DNA from: Stigmatella aurantiaca DW4/3-1
GTDB lineage: Bacteria > Myxococcota > Myxococcia > Myxococcales > Myxococcaceae
Length of the DNA stretch: 64,000 nt
NCBI RefSeq assembly: GCF_000165485.1
Contig: NC_014623.1
Span: 6,652,893-6,716,892 of the forward strand
Direction: 5' to 3'
The notes under the pieces were generated by a model, which was not told where the DNA came from, ran no database searches, and was given only the letters and a program-made list of their open reading frames with translations. The position numbers and the translations under genes are program-made. Every line of letters starts with the position of its first letter. Positions within the stretch are counted from its first letter, which is position 1. Below, one piece after another: positions 25,066 through 33,373 of this stretch.

Positions 25066-27243
25066 TCAACGGAGCCGCAATTCCCCATCTCCACTGAGCA
25101 CGTACTGGAGGGAGGTGGGATCCTCTGGAGAGACCGAGAGGGATTGCTTCCGCGCGCGGCGGACGGCCTCTGCGATGGATGTCCCGCTGATGAGTTCTCG
25201 ATGAAGCGTGGCCATGAAGGCCATACCAGACTCACCGCGCGGCTCGCCGAAACACCCCACGAATGCGCCTACGCCTGTCTGGGTTGCCAATTCCATGAAC
25301 CCGGGGCGGCCCTCGAAGAAGGTTTCCCAGGAATGGGGACCTGGAGCTCGGAGGGTGCCCTCCTTCACCGGTGGGACCCGGAAAGCATCCGGAGCGAAGG
25401 CTGAAAACGGCGCGCTGAGGACCATGAAGGGCAGCCGCCCCCTGCTGAGCACGGAGCGCAGGACGCCCGCCGAGAGATCCATCCCTCCAGCGAGGCGCAG
25501 GCAGGGTTCCCCCGCCTCCTCACCCATGTCCCCTACGAAATGGAAGAGATCCGGCAATCCATCATCCAGCTGGGCCATGACCCGGTTGAACGTCGCCTGT
25601 TCCCCCCGGAGGACTGTACAGAGGACGTTCTCCTCGCGTTGATAAAGCTGGATGAGCCGCTCGGTCTCACGCGTTTCCCGTCGGGAGGAAGCTCCAGCCC
25701 CTTCGATGAGCAGCACCCAGGGAAAAGAGCGGACCGTGGGCGTCCCTCGAGCCTGGGCCGAGATGCCAACGGGCGCACGCACCAACTGCCGCTCCAAATC
25801 CGCCGCCCTGCCCTGAAGCAGGAGAATCTCCCAGGGAAAACGCGCCCATTCCGCAGCGGGGTGCAGCACCACCGGGTTCTGGAACAAAGGACCGCCCTCT
25901 CCGAGCGGAAGGTGCTTCGCCAGCAGACTCCCGACACGGACATAGCGCGAAGTGTCAGGCCGCGTCCTCTCCGGCCCCAAGGACCTCCAGAGGTCTTCGG
26001 GCACCGTCCCGGAGACGCTGACCACGCCGTCTTCCCCACCCGGAGTCAGACGGAATTGGAGCCGCCCCTCTCCCCTTTCGATGAAAAGGTGCTGCGGCAC
26101 GAGGGCCATGGGCTGCGGCGCTGGAGCCTCCGCGGGGTGGCTCTCGATCAGAGGGAGGCTTTCCTCCGAAAGTTCCTCCGACGCCGCATGCGATTCCCCG
26201 CCCAGCGGCCCCAGCAACCTCGCCAGGAATCCTTCATCCCTCGGAGATCTGTGCGCGCCTGGTGCCAACACCACTTCTGCATGGCGGAGCGGCGCAGAGG
26301 GGGAAGCCGGAGGGAGAGGTACCGGCGGCCTCGCGGCGGGGATGGAGAGCGAAACCACCCTGGAGGAGGCCACCTCCGAGCCACCGCCCACCTCCGGAGC
26401 TGGGGACGGCTGCACTGCCTCCTTCAAGGCCTTCAGAAACCCGAATACCTCCTCATGCTTGCCGCTCGCATTCGTGTAGGGGATGACCCTGATGCGCGCC
26501 GAGCGCCAAAGCACATCCCGCTCCACCGGCCCCAGGCCCGTCATCAGCGCGAAGCGATCGGGGACATAGCCTTTGAAGTGAGTGAGCTGCCGGTCCATCA
26601 GCAATCGGAAATCCGGATCCGACAGCGAGAAGCCCACGAAGAGCAGGGCCTTGGTGAGCAGCAGGCCGGTGAAGACCTCGTTGAAGGCCGGGTTGGCGTG
26701 GATGATCTCGCTGTAGTCGCGTGAGGTGAGCACCACCGTCTCGGGGCGGTCGATGTCCCCGTGCGCCTTGAGGATGAACGGCCCACCCTCGAACAGCAGC
26801 AGCCCCAAGGCGTCCGTGTCCTTGTGGGTGAGCGTCTTCGGAAAGCCGCCCTTCACCTCCGAGTACGCCCGCTCCAGCAGCTTGTCGTAGTTGGTCGTCA
26901 CCCAGGCACTGAAGGGCAGTTGCATCACCATGCGGTGGGACGGAGACAACTGGGTGGTGTCGCCCCGAAGCCGACCGGTGAGGAACTGATGGTAGGCGGC
27001 CCCGAGTTGCTCCTTGCAGAAATCCGCCACCTCCAGCAGCTTGCCCTGATCCACCAGTTGCTTCAGCTCGGCCTCGTCCTGGGCTCCCTCCGGCAACGAG
27101 GAGACAATCTCGTCGATGACGTCGAGCAACAACCGGCGCCAGGTGGGCAGTCCTGCCCCCGCCGACAGACCGGCGCCCACGAACACCACGCAACGGCTCT
27201 GCTGGAGGTAACGGATCAGCAACCCAGGGGGCTTCGGAATCAT
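25066..27243 (-). CDS. SIR2-like domain fused to a degenerate CHAT domain
   Basis: This is a 725-aa protein from ATG 27243; the open frame extends 62 codons further upstream but is not protein-like. The N-terminal half is SIR2-like: GAGLSAGAGLPTW (from 23), TTNYDKLLE (Asn118), LKAHGDID (His161), and LLFVGFSLSDPDFRLLMD. These NAD-handling residues are intact. A Pro/Ala linker follows. The last 250 residues resemble a CHAT caspase-like domain (FPWEILLL, LFHFVGDMG, GVGAFVGCFGE, SGTSIAEAVRRARK). The expected catalytic His position reads Asp and the Cys position reads Pro, so the protease part looks dead. Possible abortive-infection NADase with a sensing or scaffold tail. Confidence 0.78.
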   Translation of the reverse strand: MIPKPPGLLIRYLQQSRCVVFVGAGLSAGAGLPTWRRLLLDVIDEIVSSLPEGAQDEAELKQLVDQGKLLEVADFCKEQLGAAYHQFLTGRLRGDTTQLSPSHRMVMQLPFSAWVTTNYDKLLERAYSEVKGGFPKTLTHKDTDALGLLLFEGGPFILKAHGDIDRPETVVLTSRDYSEIIHANPAFNEVFTGLLLTKALLFVGFSLSDPDFRLLMDRQLTHFKGYVPDRFALMTGLGPVERDVLWRSARIRVIPYTNASGKHEEVFGFLKALKEAVQPSPAPEVGGGSEVASSRVVSLSIPAARPPVPLPPASPSAPLRHAEVVLAPGAHRSPRDEGFLARLLGPLGGESHAASEELSEESLPLIESHPAEAPAPQPMALVPQHLFIERGEGRLQFRLTPGGEDGVVSVSGTVPEDLWRSLGPERTRPDTSRYVRVGSLLAKHLPLGEGGPLFQNPVVLHPAAEWARFPWEILLLQGRAADLERQLVRAPVGISAQARGTPTVRSFPWVLLIEGAGASSRRETRETERLIQLYQREENVLCTVLRGEQATFNRVMAQLDDGLPDLFHFVGDMGEEAGEPCLRLAGGMDLSAGVLRSVLSRGRLPFMVLSAPFSAFAPDAFRVPPVKEGTLRAPGPHSWETFFEGRPGFMELATQTGVGAFVGCFGEPRGESGMAFMATLHRELISGTSIAEAVRRARKQSLSVSPEDPTSLQYVLSGDGELRLR

Positions 27244-27342
27244 GAGACAACCATAGCGGGTCCCCCGTCCGGAAACTTCGTCCGGGCGGGAATTCCACGG
27301 CCCACTCCCGGGTAGAGCAGCCCCTCGATGAGGGAGGAAGCG

Positions 27343-28881
27343 ATGATGCGCCTCGAATGGGCAGGATGGATCCGAAGGGTACGCCCCACGCTGGTTCTCA
27401 CGCTGGCCGTCATCGCCCAGCAAGCCCATGCGGCGGGTGGGACCGATTCGCGCAAAGCCGGGGACATCGTGCTGGAGACCGGTTCCGCGGAGACGTCAGA
27501 GGGCCAGCGGGTTCCTTACGAGCTTGGCACCGTGTTCGTTCCGGAAAACCGGACGGCCCCTCACAGTCGGCTCATCGGCGTCGGATTCGCCCGAATCCGG
27601 GCGGCGCAACCCACGGGAGGCCCGCCGATCTTCATTCTGACCGGCGGTCCCGGCTCCAGCCTTCTCAGCACCCTGACGGACAACGACGAAGCTTCGCGGC
27701 GCCGGCTGGCACTGTGGGCCACGTACAGTGCCTCGAACGATTGGGTGGTGGTGGACCAACGCGGCTATTCGACCCGCGGGGACGTCTTGGAGTTCACTGC
27801 GCCGAAGCAACGCCTGGATCGGCCCCGCTCCCTGGCTGTGAACGCCGACGTGCTGGTGAAGAGCGCCCATGAGGCGGTTGCAGCCCATCCTGGCAAGGAT
27901 CTCGCGGGGTACACCATCGTCCAGAGTGCCGAGGACGTGAACGATCTGCGGCAGGCGCTCGGCTACAGCCAGATCACCCTGTACGGCGCCAGCTTCGGCT
28001 CGCAATGGGGCCTGGCGGTCATGCGGCTTCACCCAGACATCGTGGCGCGAGCACTGCTGACGGACGTGGAGCCGCTGGACTACGGCTACGACATGCCGTC
28101 GCACGTCTTCGCGGCACTCCAGCGGATTGCCTGGGATGCCGACCGGGATCCTGGGCTGGCGCCCTACTTGCCCAAGGGCGGGGTCATGGGGGCGCTGCGC
28201 GCCGTCCGCGACCGCCTCGCGAAGGGTCCCCTCCAAGTCAAGGTCAAGGATGAGAAGACAGGCAAGACCCAGACCGTGATGCTCGGGCTGGAAGACTTTC
28301 AGGCCTCACTGCTCAGGTCCGCCGAGACCTGGCCCGCCTTCATTCTCTCCCTCTACCACCGTCACTATGACGGCTGGGCACGCGCGGTCATCGAGCAGCG
28401 CCAGAGTGAAAGCCCCTCCCCCCTCATTGGCCCATTGTTCGACACGAGCCTGGGGGTGTCCGCGGAGCGTGAGCACCTCTTGCGGACCGATTCAGGCACC
28501 GACTTCCTCGGCATGGACGCCTTCCATTCCTACATCGCTTCCGCACCCGCATGGCCGAGCCCGGACGTCGGCGATGCATTGAGGCTCATGGTTCCGAGCC
28601 CGATCCCCGTGCTCTTCGTGCATGGAGACTGGGACACCTCCACGCCCATCGAGAACCTGTTGAACCTCCTGCCGTACTTTCCCAACGGCCGGGCCCTCCT
28701 GGTTCACCGAGGCACGCACGGTGATCGCAAGCCCTTGCGCGAGCAGCATCCCGCGCTCTGGGCACAGCTCGTCGAGTTCTTCAAGACAGGGGATACACGC
28801 AACATCCCGGTCAACGTGACGCTCCGCGTTCCCGAGTTCCAGCGGCCACCGTTCCCGGCGCCTGCCAAGCCCCCCTTATGA
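27343..28881 (+). CDS. Secreted alpha/beta hydrolase (proline-iminopeptidase / TAP-like)
   Basis: This is a 512-aa protein. ATG 27343 is preferred because GGGAGGAAG lies 3-8 bases before it. A signal peptide ends near AQQAHA. The oxyanion loop is GGPGSS, the nucleophile Ser217 in GASFGS, the acid Asp431 in HGDWDTSTP, and the base His in RGTHGD, with a TAP-type C-terminal domain. Family members cleave N-terminal residues from small peptides. It starts 99 bases from the divergent SIR2-CHAT gene. A role in prey peptide digestion is plausible. Confidence 0.85.
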   Translation: MMRLEWAGWIRRVRPTLVLTLAVIAQQAHAAGGTDSRKAGDIVLETGSAETSEGQRVPYELGTVFVPENRTAPHSRLIGVGFARIRAAQPTGGPPIFILTGGPGSSLLSTLTDNDEASRRRLALWATYSASNDWVVVDQRGYSTRGDVLEFTAPKQRLDRPRSLAVNADVLVKSAHEAVAAHPGKDLAGYTIVQSAEDVNDLRQALGYSQITLYGASFGSQWGLAVMRLHPDIVARALLTDVEPLDYGYDMPSHVFAALQRIAWDADRDPGLAPYLPKGGVMGALRAVRDRLAKGPLQVKVKDEKTGKTQTVMLGLEDFQASLLRSAETWPAFILSLYHRHYDGWARAVIEQRQSESPSPLIGPLFDTSLGVSAEREHLLRTDSGTDFLGMDAFHSYIASAPAWPSPDVGDALRLMVPSPIPVLFVHGDWDTSTPIENLLNLLPYFPNGRALLVHRGTHGDRKPLREQHPALWAQLVEFFKTGDTRNIPVNVTLRVPEFQRPPFPAPAKPPL

Positions 28882-28915
28882 GGAGCGCGCCCTTCCGAAA
28901 CTGGAGGGGCGTAAC

Positions 28916-30124
28916 TCACGTGAATGCACCTCTGACTCTCTTGAAGTAGACGGACGCGCACCCCATGGCCAGGCAGGGCAACAGCGCGCTCGCCGCGACG
29001 AATCCGTGAAGGTCGAGCCGCGCGAGCGCATAGCCGTAGCCAAGGTACCCAAGGCTGGTGACCGTGGATTCCGCGAACGAGACAATGGACATCGCCGTGG
29101 CCCGGATGGAGCTTGGCACCTGGCCGATGAGGTGGTTGCCGATGAGAACCTCGAGCAGCGGGCCCAAAGCGGCCACGGCCAGGAAGATGACCGCGGTCAG
29201 GCGCAGATCCCCTGCGCGGTTGAGCACCAGCAGGCCTGCGGTCATCATCGCGCCCAGGTAAAACGCGCGTTCGAGGGACAACCGCCGCGAGATGCGCTCC
29301 GCCAGCAGATAAGCCGCGGCAGACAGCAACTCCGCCGTGGCGATGATCGAGCCGATCTGGTGGGGCTCCAAGCCATAGCCTTGAAAGATCGCTTGGGAGA
29401 AAATGTAGTAAGGCGTGATCGCCCCCACCACGAGCGCCAGCGCGGCGATGAGCCACGTCAGGCGACGCCCATGTGGCTGGAAGAAGAATACGCCCGCCTG
29501 TTGCAGAATGCCGGTTCTCGCACCATGAGCCAGGTCATCCCCCCGCTCCGGTAGGATCTCCTGGATCCGCGACCAGGCCAAGAGGCTGACCACGAAGGCC
29601 AGACCATAAGCGACATAGACCCACGACCAAGAGGCGCGCTGCAGGTACCCACCCACGGCGATGGCAATCGTCAGAGCGAGCGCCCCCAGCGCCTTGGAGC
29701 GCGAATCGATGCGCAAAAACGCATCTTCACGGCCATGGGCTTTCAGATAGTCGAAGAGGAGCGCGCGGTCCGAGCCCGAGATGAAGCTCTTGGCAATGCC
29801 ATAGACGCAATACAAGAGCAGGAACGGCCAGAATCCGGAGAGGAGAATGACACCCGCGCAGTAGCAAATAAACAAGCCCAGGCCGATGGCCACGCTCCGT
29901 TTCCGTCCGTACTTGTCCCCGATAATGCCCGTGGGAACCTCGGAGGCAACGGTTGCCCAGAACAGGGCCGCCTGCAACAGGCCAATCTGTTCCCCCGAGA
30001 ATTGATTCGACATGAGGAACAGCACGAAGATGCCGCGATCAAAGGCGGTCTGGCTGGCAACGTAATAGACGTAATAGGCGCGAATCTTCCCCTCGAAGCG
30101 AGCGCTCACCCCCTGACGCTTCAT
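28916..30124 (-). CDS. MFS transporter
   Basis: This is a 402-aa protein with about 12 transmembrane segments. The loop between helices 2 and 3 reads GIIGDKYGRKRSVAIG, the MFS signature with acidic and basic residues. Helix regions such as GFWPFLLLYCVYGIAKSFISGSDRALLFDYL resemble drug/metabolite exporters. The start ATG overlaps the stop of the upstream lipoprotein gene (ATGA), so the two are translationally coupled. The substrate is unknown. Confidence 0.85.
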   Translation of the reverse strand: MKRQGVSARFEGKIRAYYVYYVASQTAFDRGIFVLFLMSNQFSGEQIGLLQAALFWATVASEVPTGIIGDKYGRKRSVAIGLGLFICYCAGVILLSGFWPFLLLYCVYGIAKSFISGSDRALLFDYLKAHGREDAFLRIDSRSKALGALALTIAIAVGGYLQRASWSWVYVAYGLAFVVSLLAWSRIQEILPERGDDLAHGARTGILQQAGVFFFQPHGRRLTWLIAALALVVGAITPYYIFSQAIFQGYGLEPHQIGSIIATAELLSAAAYLLAERISRRLSLERAFYLGAMMTAGLLVLNRAGDLRLTAVIFLAVAALGPLLEVLIGNHLIGQVPSSIRATAMSIVSFAESTVTSLGYLGYGYALARLDLHGFVAASALLPCLAMGCASVYFKRVRGAFT

Positions 30125-30849
30125 CGCGCGGCTGGAGTCCCTGGCGCAGCCAAGGCCTCCTCAAGGAGGCCCAGCGCCTTGTCCACCCGCTGCGAGATAT
30201 TCCGACAGGCGCTGGTCACCGCGCCATCCTTCATCCAGGACGCCACCTGCTCGCGCAGCACCCCTGACCGCAGCGCCTGACTTTGAAAATTGAGGCCGTC
30301 ATGCGTCAGTTCGTGCAATTCCTCATTGATGAGCCAATCCAAGAGTTGTCTCGGAAGAATGCGCTGAACCGATCCCTCCAGCTCCGCGCCTTGCCCTGTG
30401 AGGACAAACGCATTTGGGTACCGCTTGTCTAGGCGCAAGTGCACCGTCCCCTCGTGCCCCGGCAACTCAGCCTCCACCTGATGGACGCCCTGGGAGACAA
30501 AGCCCGTGGCATCGGACTGAGCCCCCGGCATCCAGTAGTACGCCGCATGATCCTTGCTGAAAATCACAATCTCGTACCCACCGTACTTTCGGATGGGGAG
30601 ATACTGGAACTGCGTCGCGACGTAATAGCCCTCTGCCTCCTTCAGCGAAGACACCCAGTAGAGCGCCCCTGGGCTCTTGGCCTGCAGTGTGGCGAAGCAC
30701 TCGAACAACTTCCCAACCCGAGCCCCCTCCAAACCCGGCGTCGCCTGGGGCCCGTCTGGAATGCCCTCTGGTGTCTCTCCTCCATGAGCACACGCGCTCA
30801 ACCAAAGAGCCATGGCCAAGGGTGCAGACCATGATACGCTGGAAAACAT
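30121..30849 (-). CDS. Lipoprotein of unknown function, coupled to MFS gene
   Basis: This is a 242-aa protein from ATG 30849, with GAGAGGGG upstream. The signal peptide ends in WLSAC. The mature protein (KLFECFATLQAKSPGALYWVSSLKEAEGYYVATQFQ...) contains a central NEELHELTHDGLNF stretch and a C-terminal helical segment with one further cysteine. No family is recognised. It overlaps the MFS gene by 4 bases and starts only 25 bases from a divergent gene, so both promoters share this short space or overlap coding sequence. Confidence 0.65.
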   Translation of the reverse strand: MFSSVSWSAPLAMALWLSACAHGGETPEGIPDGPQATPGLEGARVGKLFECFATLQAKSPGALYWVSSLKEAEGYYVATQFQYLPIRKYGGYEIVIFSKDHAAYYWMPGAQSDATGFVSQGVHQVEAELPGHEGTVHLRLDKRYPNAFVLTGQGAELEGSVQRILPRQLLDWLINEELHELTHDGLNFQSQALRSGVLREQVASWMKDGAVTSACRNISQRVDKALGLLEEALAAPGTPAAR

Positions 30850-30874
30850 TGACACCATCCCCTCTCCGAAACCC

Positions 30875-31402
30875 ATGGATCCTTCACACGAAAGCCAAGG
30901 CTTGGACGTCCGCACCAAGGCTTTTCTACTCGTCGGCCTGATCCTTTTTTTCTCATTTGACAATTACCACTTCTGGAAGGAGCAGGACAACTTCCCCTTC
31001 ACCAGCCATGGCCTGTTCAATTCGCTGTCGACCCCTGAGACGGAGTTGCTGCGCTTTGTCGTGCACGACAATCAGGGCGGCCGCGTGATGGTGGACCCTG
31101 GGCGAGTGATCCCGATCGAGTGGTACCGCGCCATCGGCTTGGCAGAGAACGTGTGGGTCCTGGACGAAGATCCTCGGCGCAAGGAACAGGTCGCCCAACT
31201 GCTGCTGAACCGGTTGAACGACGCGCCCTGGCACGCCTTCGACGAGACCTATGCATCGGTGCGTCCAGAGCCGGGCCGGAGGTTCGTCGGCCTTGAGATG
31301 CTCATCCTCCACTTTGATCTCGATCAGTACCGCTATGGCCAACAACTGAATCCGCTCCGGGAAGAGCGGGTGTTCCGCTACTGGCTACCGGGAGTCCGGT
31401 GA
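30875..31402 (+). CDS. Single-pass membrane protein, partner of HTTM protein
   Basis: This is a 175-aa protein from ATG 30875; an in-frame ATG at 30812 would run into the divergent gene. One hydrophobic segment (AFLLVGLILFFSF, about 16-28) is followed by a soluble domain with SHGLFNSLSTPE, GGRVMVDPGRVIPIEWYRAIGLAENVWV and WLPGVR. The stop overlaps the next start codon. A small partner of this type beside HTTM proteins suggests a two-subunit membrane complex. Function is unknown. Confidence 0.6.
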   Translation: MDPSHESQGLDVRTKAFLLVGLILFFSFDNYHFWKEQDNFPFTSHGLFNSLSTPETELLRFVVHDNQGGRVMVDPGRVIPIEWYRAIGLAENVWVLDEDPRRKEQVAQLLLNRLNDAPWHAFDETYASVRPEPGRRFVGLEMLILHFDLDQYRYGQQLNPLREERVFRYWLPGVR

Positions 31403-32388
31403 TGTTGCGCAAGAAGATCGAGGGTTTTCTCTTCGACCAACCCAATCTCGATTTCCGTATCTTCGTGGTCCGGGTGGCCGTGAGCCTCGTGGTGGTGAGT
31501 TACACGCTCGCCGGCCCTTTCGACCACTTCCACGTCGACGCGGCCGGGTTGCTCTATCGGCCGGTGGGTCCGTTCCGTTTCATTCCAGCACTCGGCTTTT
31601 GGGCCTTCTACATCCTCAAGTACACGGTGGCCGTCAGTGGGCTCACGTTCGCGCTGGGCTATAAGACCCGGCTCTCCAATGCAGTCTTCGCCCTCAGCTA
31701 CTTCGTCTTCGCGTACTACGTCGGGCACTTCAGCACGCAGTTGTTCAGCTACATCACCCACCTGAACCTCTTTGCGATCATTCTCTGCTTCGTGGACTCG
31801 GCGCGGTTCTGGTCGCTCGACTGGGTCCTCGAGCCGGCGCGGCGGGAACAGCCGTCTTCCAAGGCTCACCGCGAGTTCGCATCCTTCTCGCTGGCCTTCA
31901 TGCAGCTCTATGTGATCGCCTTCTACGTGCAGGGCGGAGGCTCCAAGCTGCTCATCGGTGGCGTGGACTGGTTTCTCAGCGGCCAGACGCCCTACTTTGG
32001 AACCATCGTCGCGGGGACAAACCTTGGATTGGAGCTGACCCGGTTCCGCTGGCTGTTCCCGGGCATCAGCCTATTCACCGGCTTTTTCGAGCTGTGCTTC
32101 TTCCTGATCCTCTGGAAGCCGCTCCGGCTCATCTACGCTGTCACCACGCTTTGCTTTCACTTCGGCATCCTGCTGAGCATGAACATCTTTTTCTATCAGC
32201 TCTCTTCGATGGTGCCATTGCTCTTCCTGCTCGACGACACTCGCAACCACCGCAAGGCCCTCGCAGGGCTGGGCGTATACGTCCTCTGCATTGGAGGGCT
32301 GATGGCCATGACGCCATTGAATGCCCACCCCCTCGCCACCACCGAAACGCCGCACCAAACACTGCCTACTGTGCAGCCAACGGATTGA
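31402..32388 (+). CDS. HTTM-domain membrane protein
   Basis: This is a 328-aa protein from ATG 31402, which overlaps the preceding stop (TGATG), with GGAG 7 bases upstream. There are eight or so transmembrane segments. The patterns FRIFVVRVAVSLVVVSY, ALGYKTRLSNAVFALSYFVF, FMQLYVIAFYVQGGGSKL and SMNIFFYQLSSM are typical of HTTM domains, bacterial relatives of vitamin K-dependent gamma-carboxylase. It lacks the lumenal carboxylase tail, so enzymatic carboxylation is not implied. Confidence 0.78.
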   Translation: MLRKKIEGFLFDQPNLDFRIFVVRVAVSLVVVSYTLAGPFDHFHVDAAGLLYRPVGPFRFIPALGFWAFYILKYTVAVSGLTFALGYKTRLSNAVFALSYFVFAYYVGHFSTQLFSYITHLNLFAIILCFVDSARFWSLDWVLEPARREQPSSKAHREFASFSLAFMQLYVIAFYVQGGGSKLLIGGVDWFLSGQTPYFGTIVAGTNLGLELTRFRWLFPGISLFTGFFELCFFLILWKPLRLIYAVTTLCFHFGILLSMNIFFYQLSSMVPLLFLLDDTRNHRKALAGLGVYVLCIGGLMAMTPLNAHPLATTETPHQTLPTVQPTD

Positions 32389-32442
32389 GCTTCTCGCGAA
32401 ACGCGCCCGGAGTCCGCCTGCCCCGGTTGGACGGCGCTCTCA

Positions 32443-33043
32443 GAGCGCCTAACAAAAGTCAGGTTTGAAAGGGAGGGTGGACGGAAACCAGGCCCCATGA
32501 GCACTTGGGCTTCAGGGTTCGCGATCTCGTACCGGACGCGCTGTGGGAGCGAGTCGCACCGCTGCTTCCGCCTCCCAAGAAGAAGAAAATGCCCTGCCGT
32601 CCCGGGGGTGATGAACGAGCCGCGTTGGAGGCCATTCAACGAGAAGGCGGGCAGTCAGCATCATCTTCCCGTCGACAGAAGAGAGCTTCCGCCACGAGCT
32701 GTTCCCTCTGCTGGAGGCTGTGCCCGAAGTGAGGCAGCCGCACGGTCCTCCCCGTCACCGGCCCGACAAGCTGCATGCCGACAAGGCGTACGCGTCGCGC
32801 AAGAACCGTCGCGGCCTGCGTCGGCGCGGCATCACTCCACGCATCGCACGGCCCGGCATCGAGCCGAAGCAACGGCTGGGCCAGCACCGATGGGTGGTGG
32901 AGCGGACCCACTCGTGGCTTCACCGGCAGAGGCGTCTGCGCGTGCGCGATGAGCGGCGCGACGATGTCCACTTCGGCCTCCTTGTTCTGGGCTGCTGCCT
33001 GATACTCTTCCGGAGCCTCAATCCTGACTTTTGTTAGGCGCTC
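32443..33043 (+). mobile_element. Internally deleted IS5-type element (601 bp)
   Basis: Perfect inverted repeats (GAGCGCCTAACAAAAGTCAGG at the left, its complement at the right) bound a 601-bp element. The flanks are TCA (left) and TAA (right), both TNA-type but unequal. The transposase gene inside has lost its middle. It behaves as a non-autonomous derivative that could move only if a related transposase is supplied. Confidence 0.8.
32505..33037 (+). pseudogene. IS5-family transposase with central deletion
   Basis: The N-terminus VPDALWERVAPLLPPPKKKK reads in one frame to about 32640. The C-terminus, PDKLHADKAYASRKNRRGLRRRGI then WVVERTHSWLHRQRRLRVRDERRDD, reads in another frame from about 32700 to 33037. 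The first catalytic Asp region is missing, while the second Asp (HADKAY) and the Glu (VVERTHSW) remain. About 100-130 codons are lost relative to complete IS5 transposases. Confidence 0.8.
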
Positions 33044-33062
33044 TAAACCGGGGCAGGCTCAC

Positions 33063-33154
33063 ATCACCACCCACCGGGGGCCTCCTACGTGCCGTGGCGT
33101 GGACGCTGCGTCATCCGCGCTGGTAAGTTCGAGAGCCCTTCACGGGAGGGTCTG
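33063..33154. repeat. Upstream region of Cys-rich module, copy 1
   Basis: The stretch before the first lipoprotein gene shares CCTACGTGCCGTGGCGTGGA and much surrounding sequence with 38420-38514 ahead of the second copy. Conservation outside the coding part suggests a shared promoter and leader. The left side is cut by the deleted IS5-type element. Confidence 0.6.
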
Positions 33155-33373
33155 ATGCGGTGGCTCCTGTCGGCATTGGTCGTTTCATCCATGGCGATGA
33201 CCGGCTGCCCCTCTGAATTCGGCAAGGATGGACGCGTGAACAAGGCCATCCACAAGGATACGCAGGACCTCGTCATCAGGCGCTGCTCAAACGAGAGGAT
33301 CGAGGAGGTCTGCGGACGCGGCAAAGGGGACTCGGACGAATGCCGTAAGTGCAGAGAAGGAGGAGTGCCGTAA
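33155..33373 (+). CDS. Small Cys-containing lipoprotein, copy 1
   Basis: This is a 72-aa protein. GGGAGGG ends 4 bases before the ATG. The signal peptide ends in AMTGC, followed by PSEFGKDGRVNKAIHKDTQ and a Cys pattern ending in DECRKCREGG. It is homologous to the protein at 38515. It abuts the next gene: stop TAA is followed directly by GTG. A small outer-membrane lipoprotein partner for the Cys-rich protein is likely. The family is unnamed. Confidence 0.7.
   Translation: MRWLLSALVVSSMAMTGCPSEFGKDGRVNKAIHKDTQDLVIRRCSNERIEEVCGRGKGDSDECRKCREGGVP

Noticed and set aside
31402-32388. Vitamin K-dependent gamma-carboxylase
   Set aside because: Only the transmembrane HTTM part is present; the lumenal domain with the catalytic region is missing.
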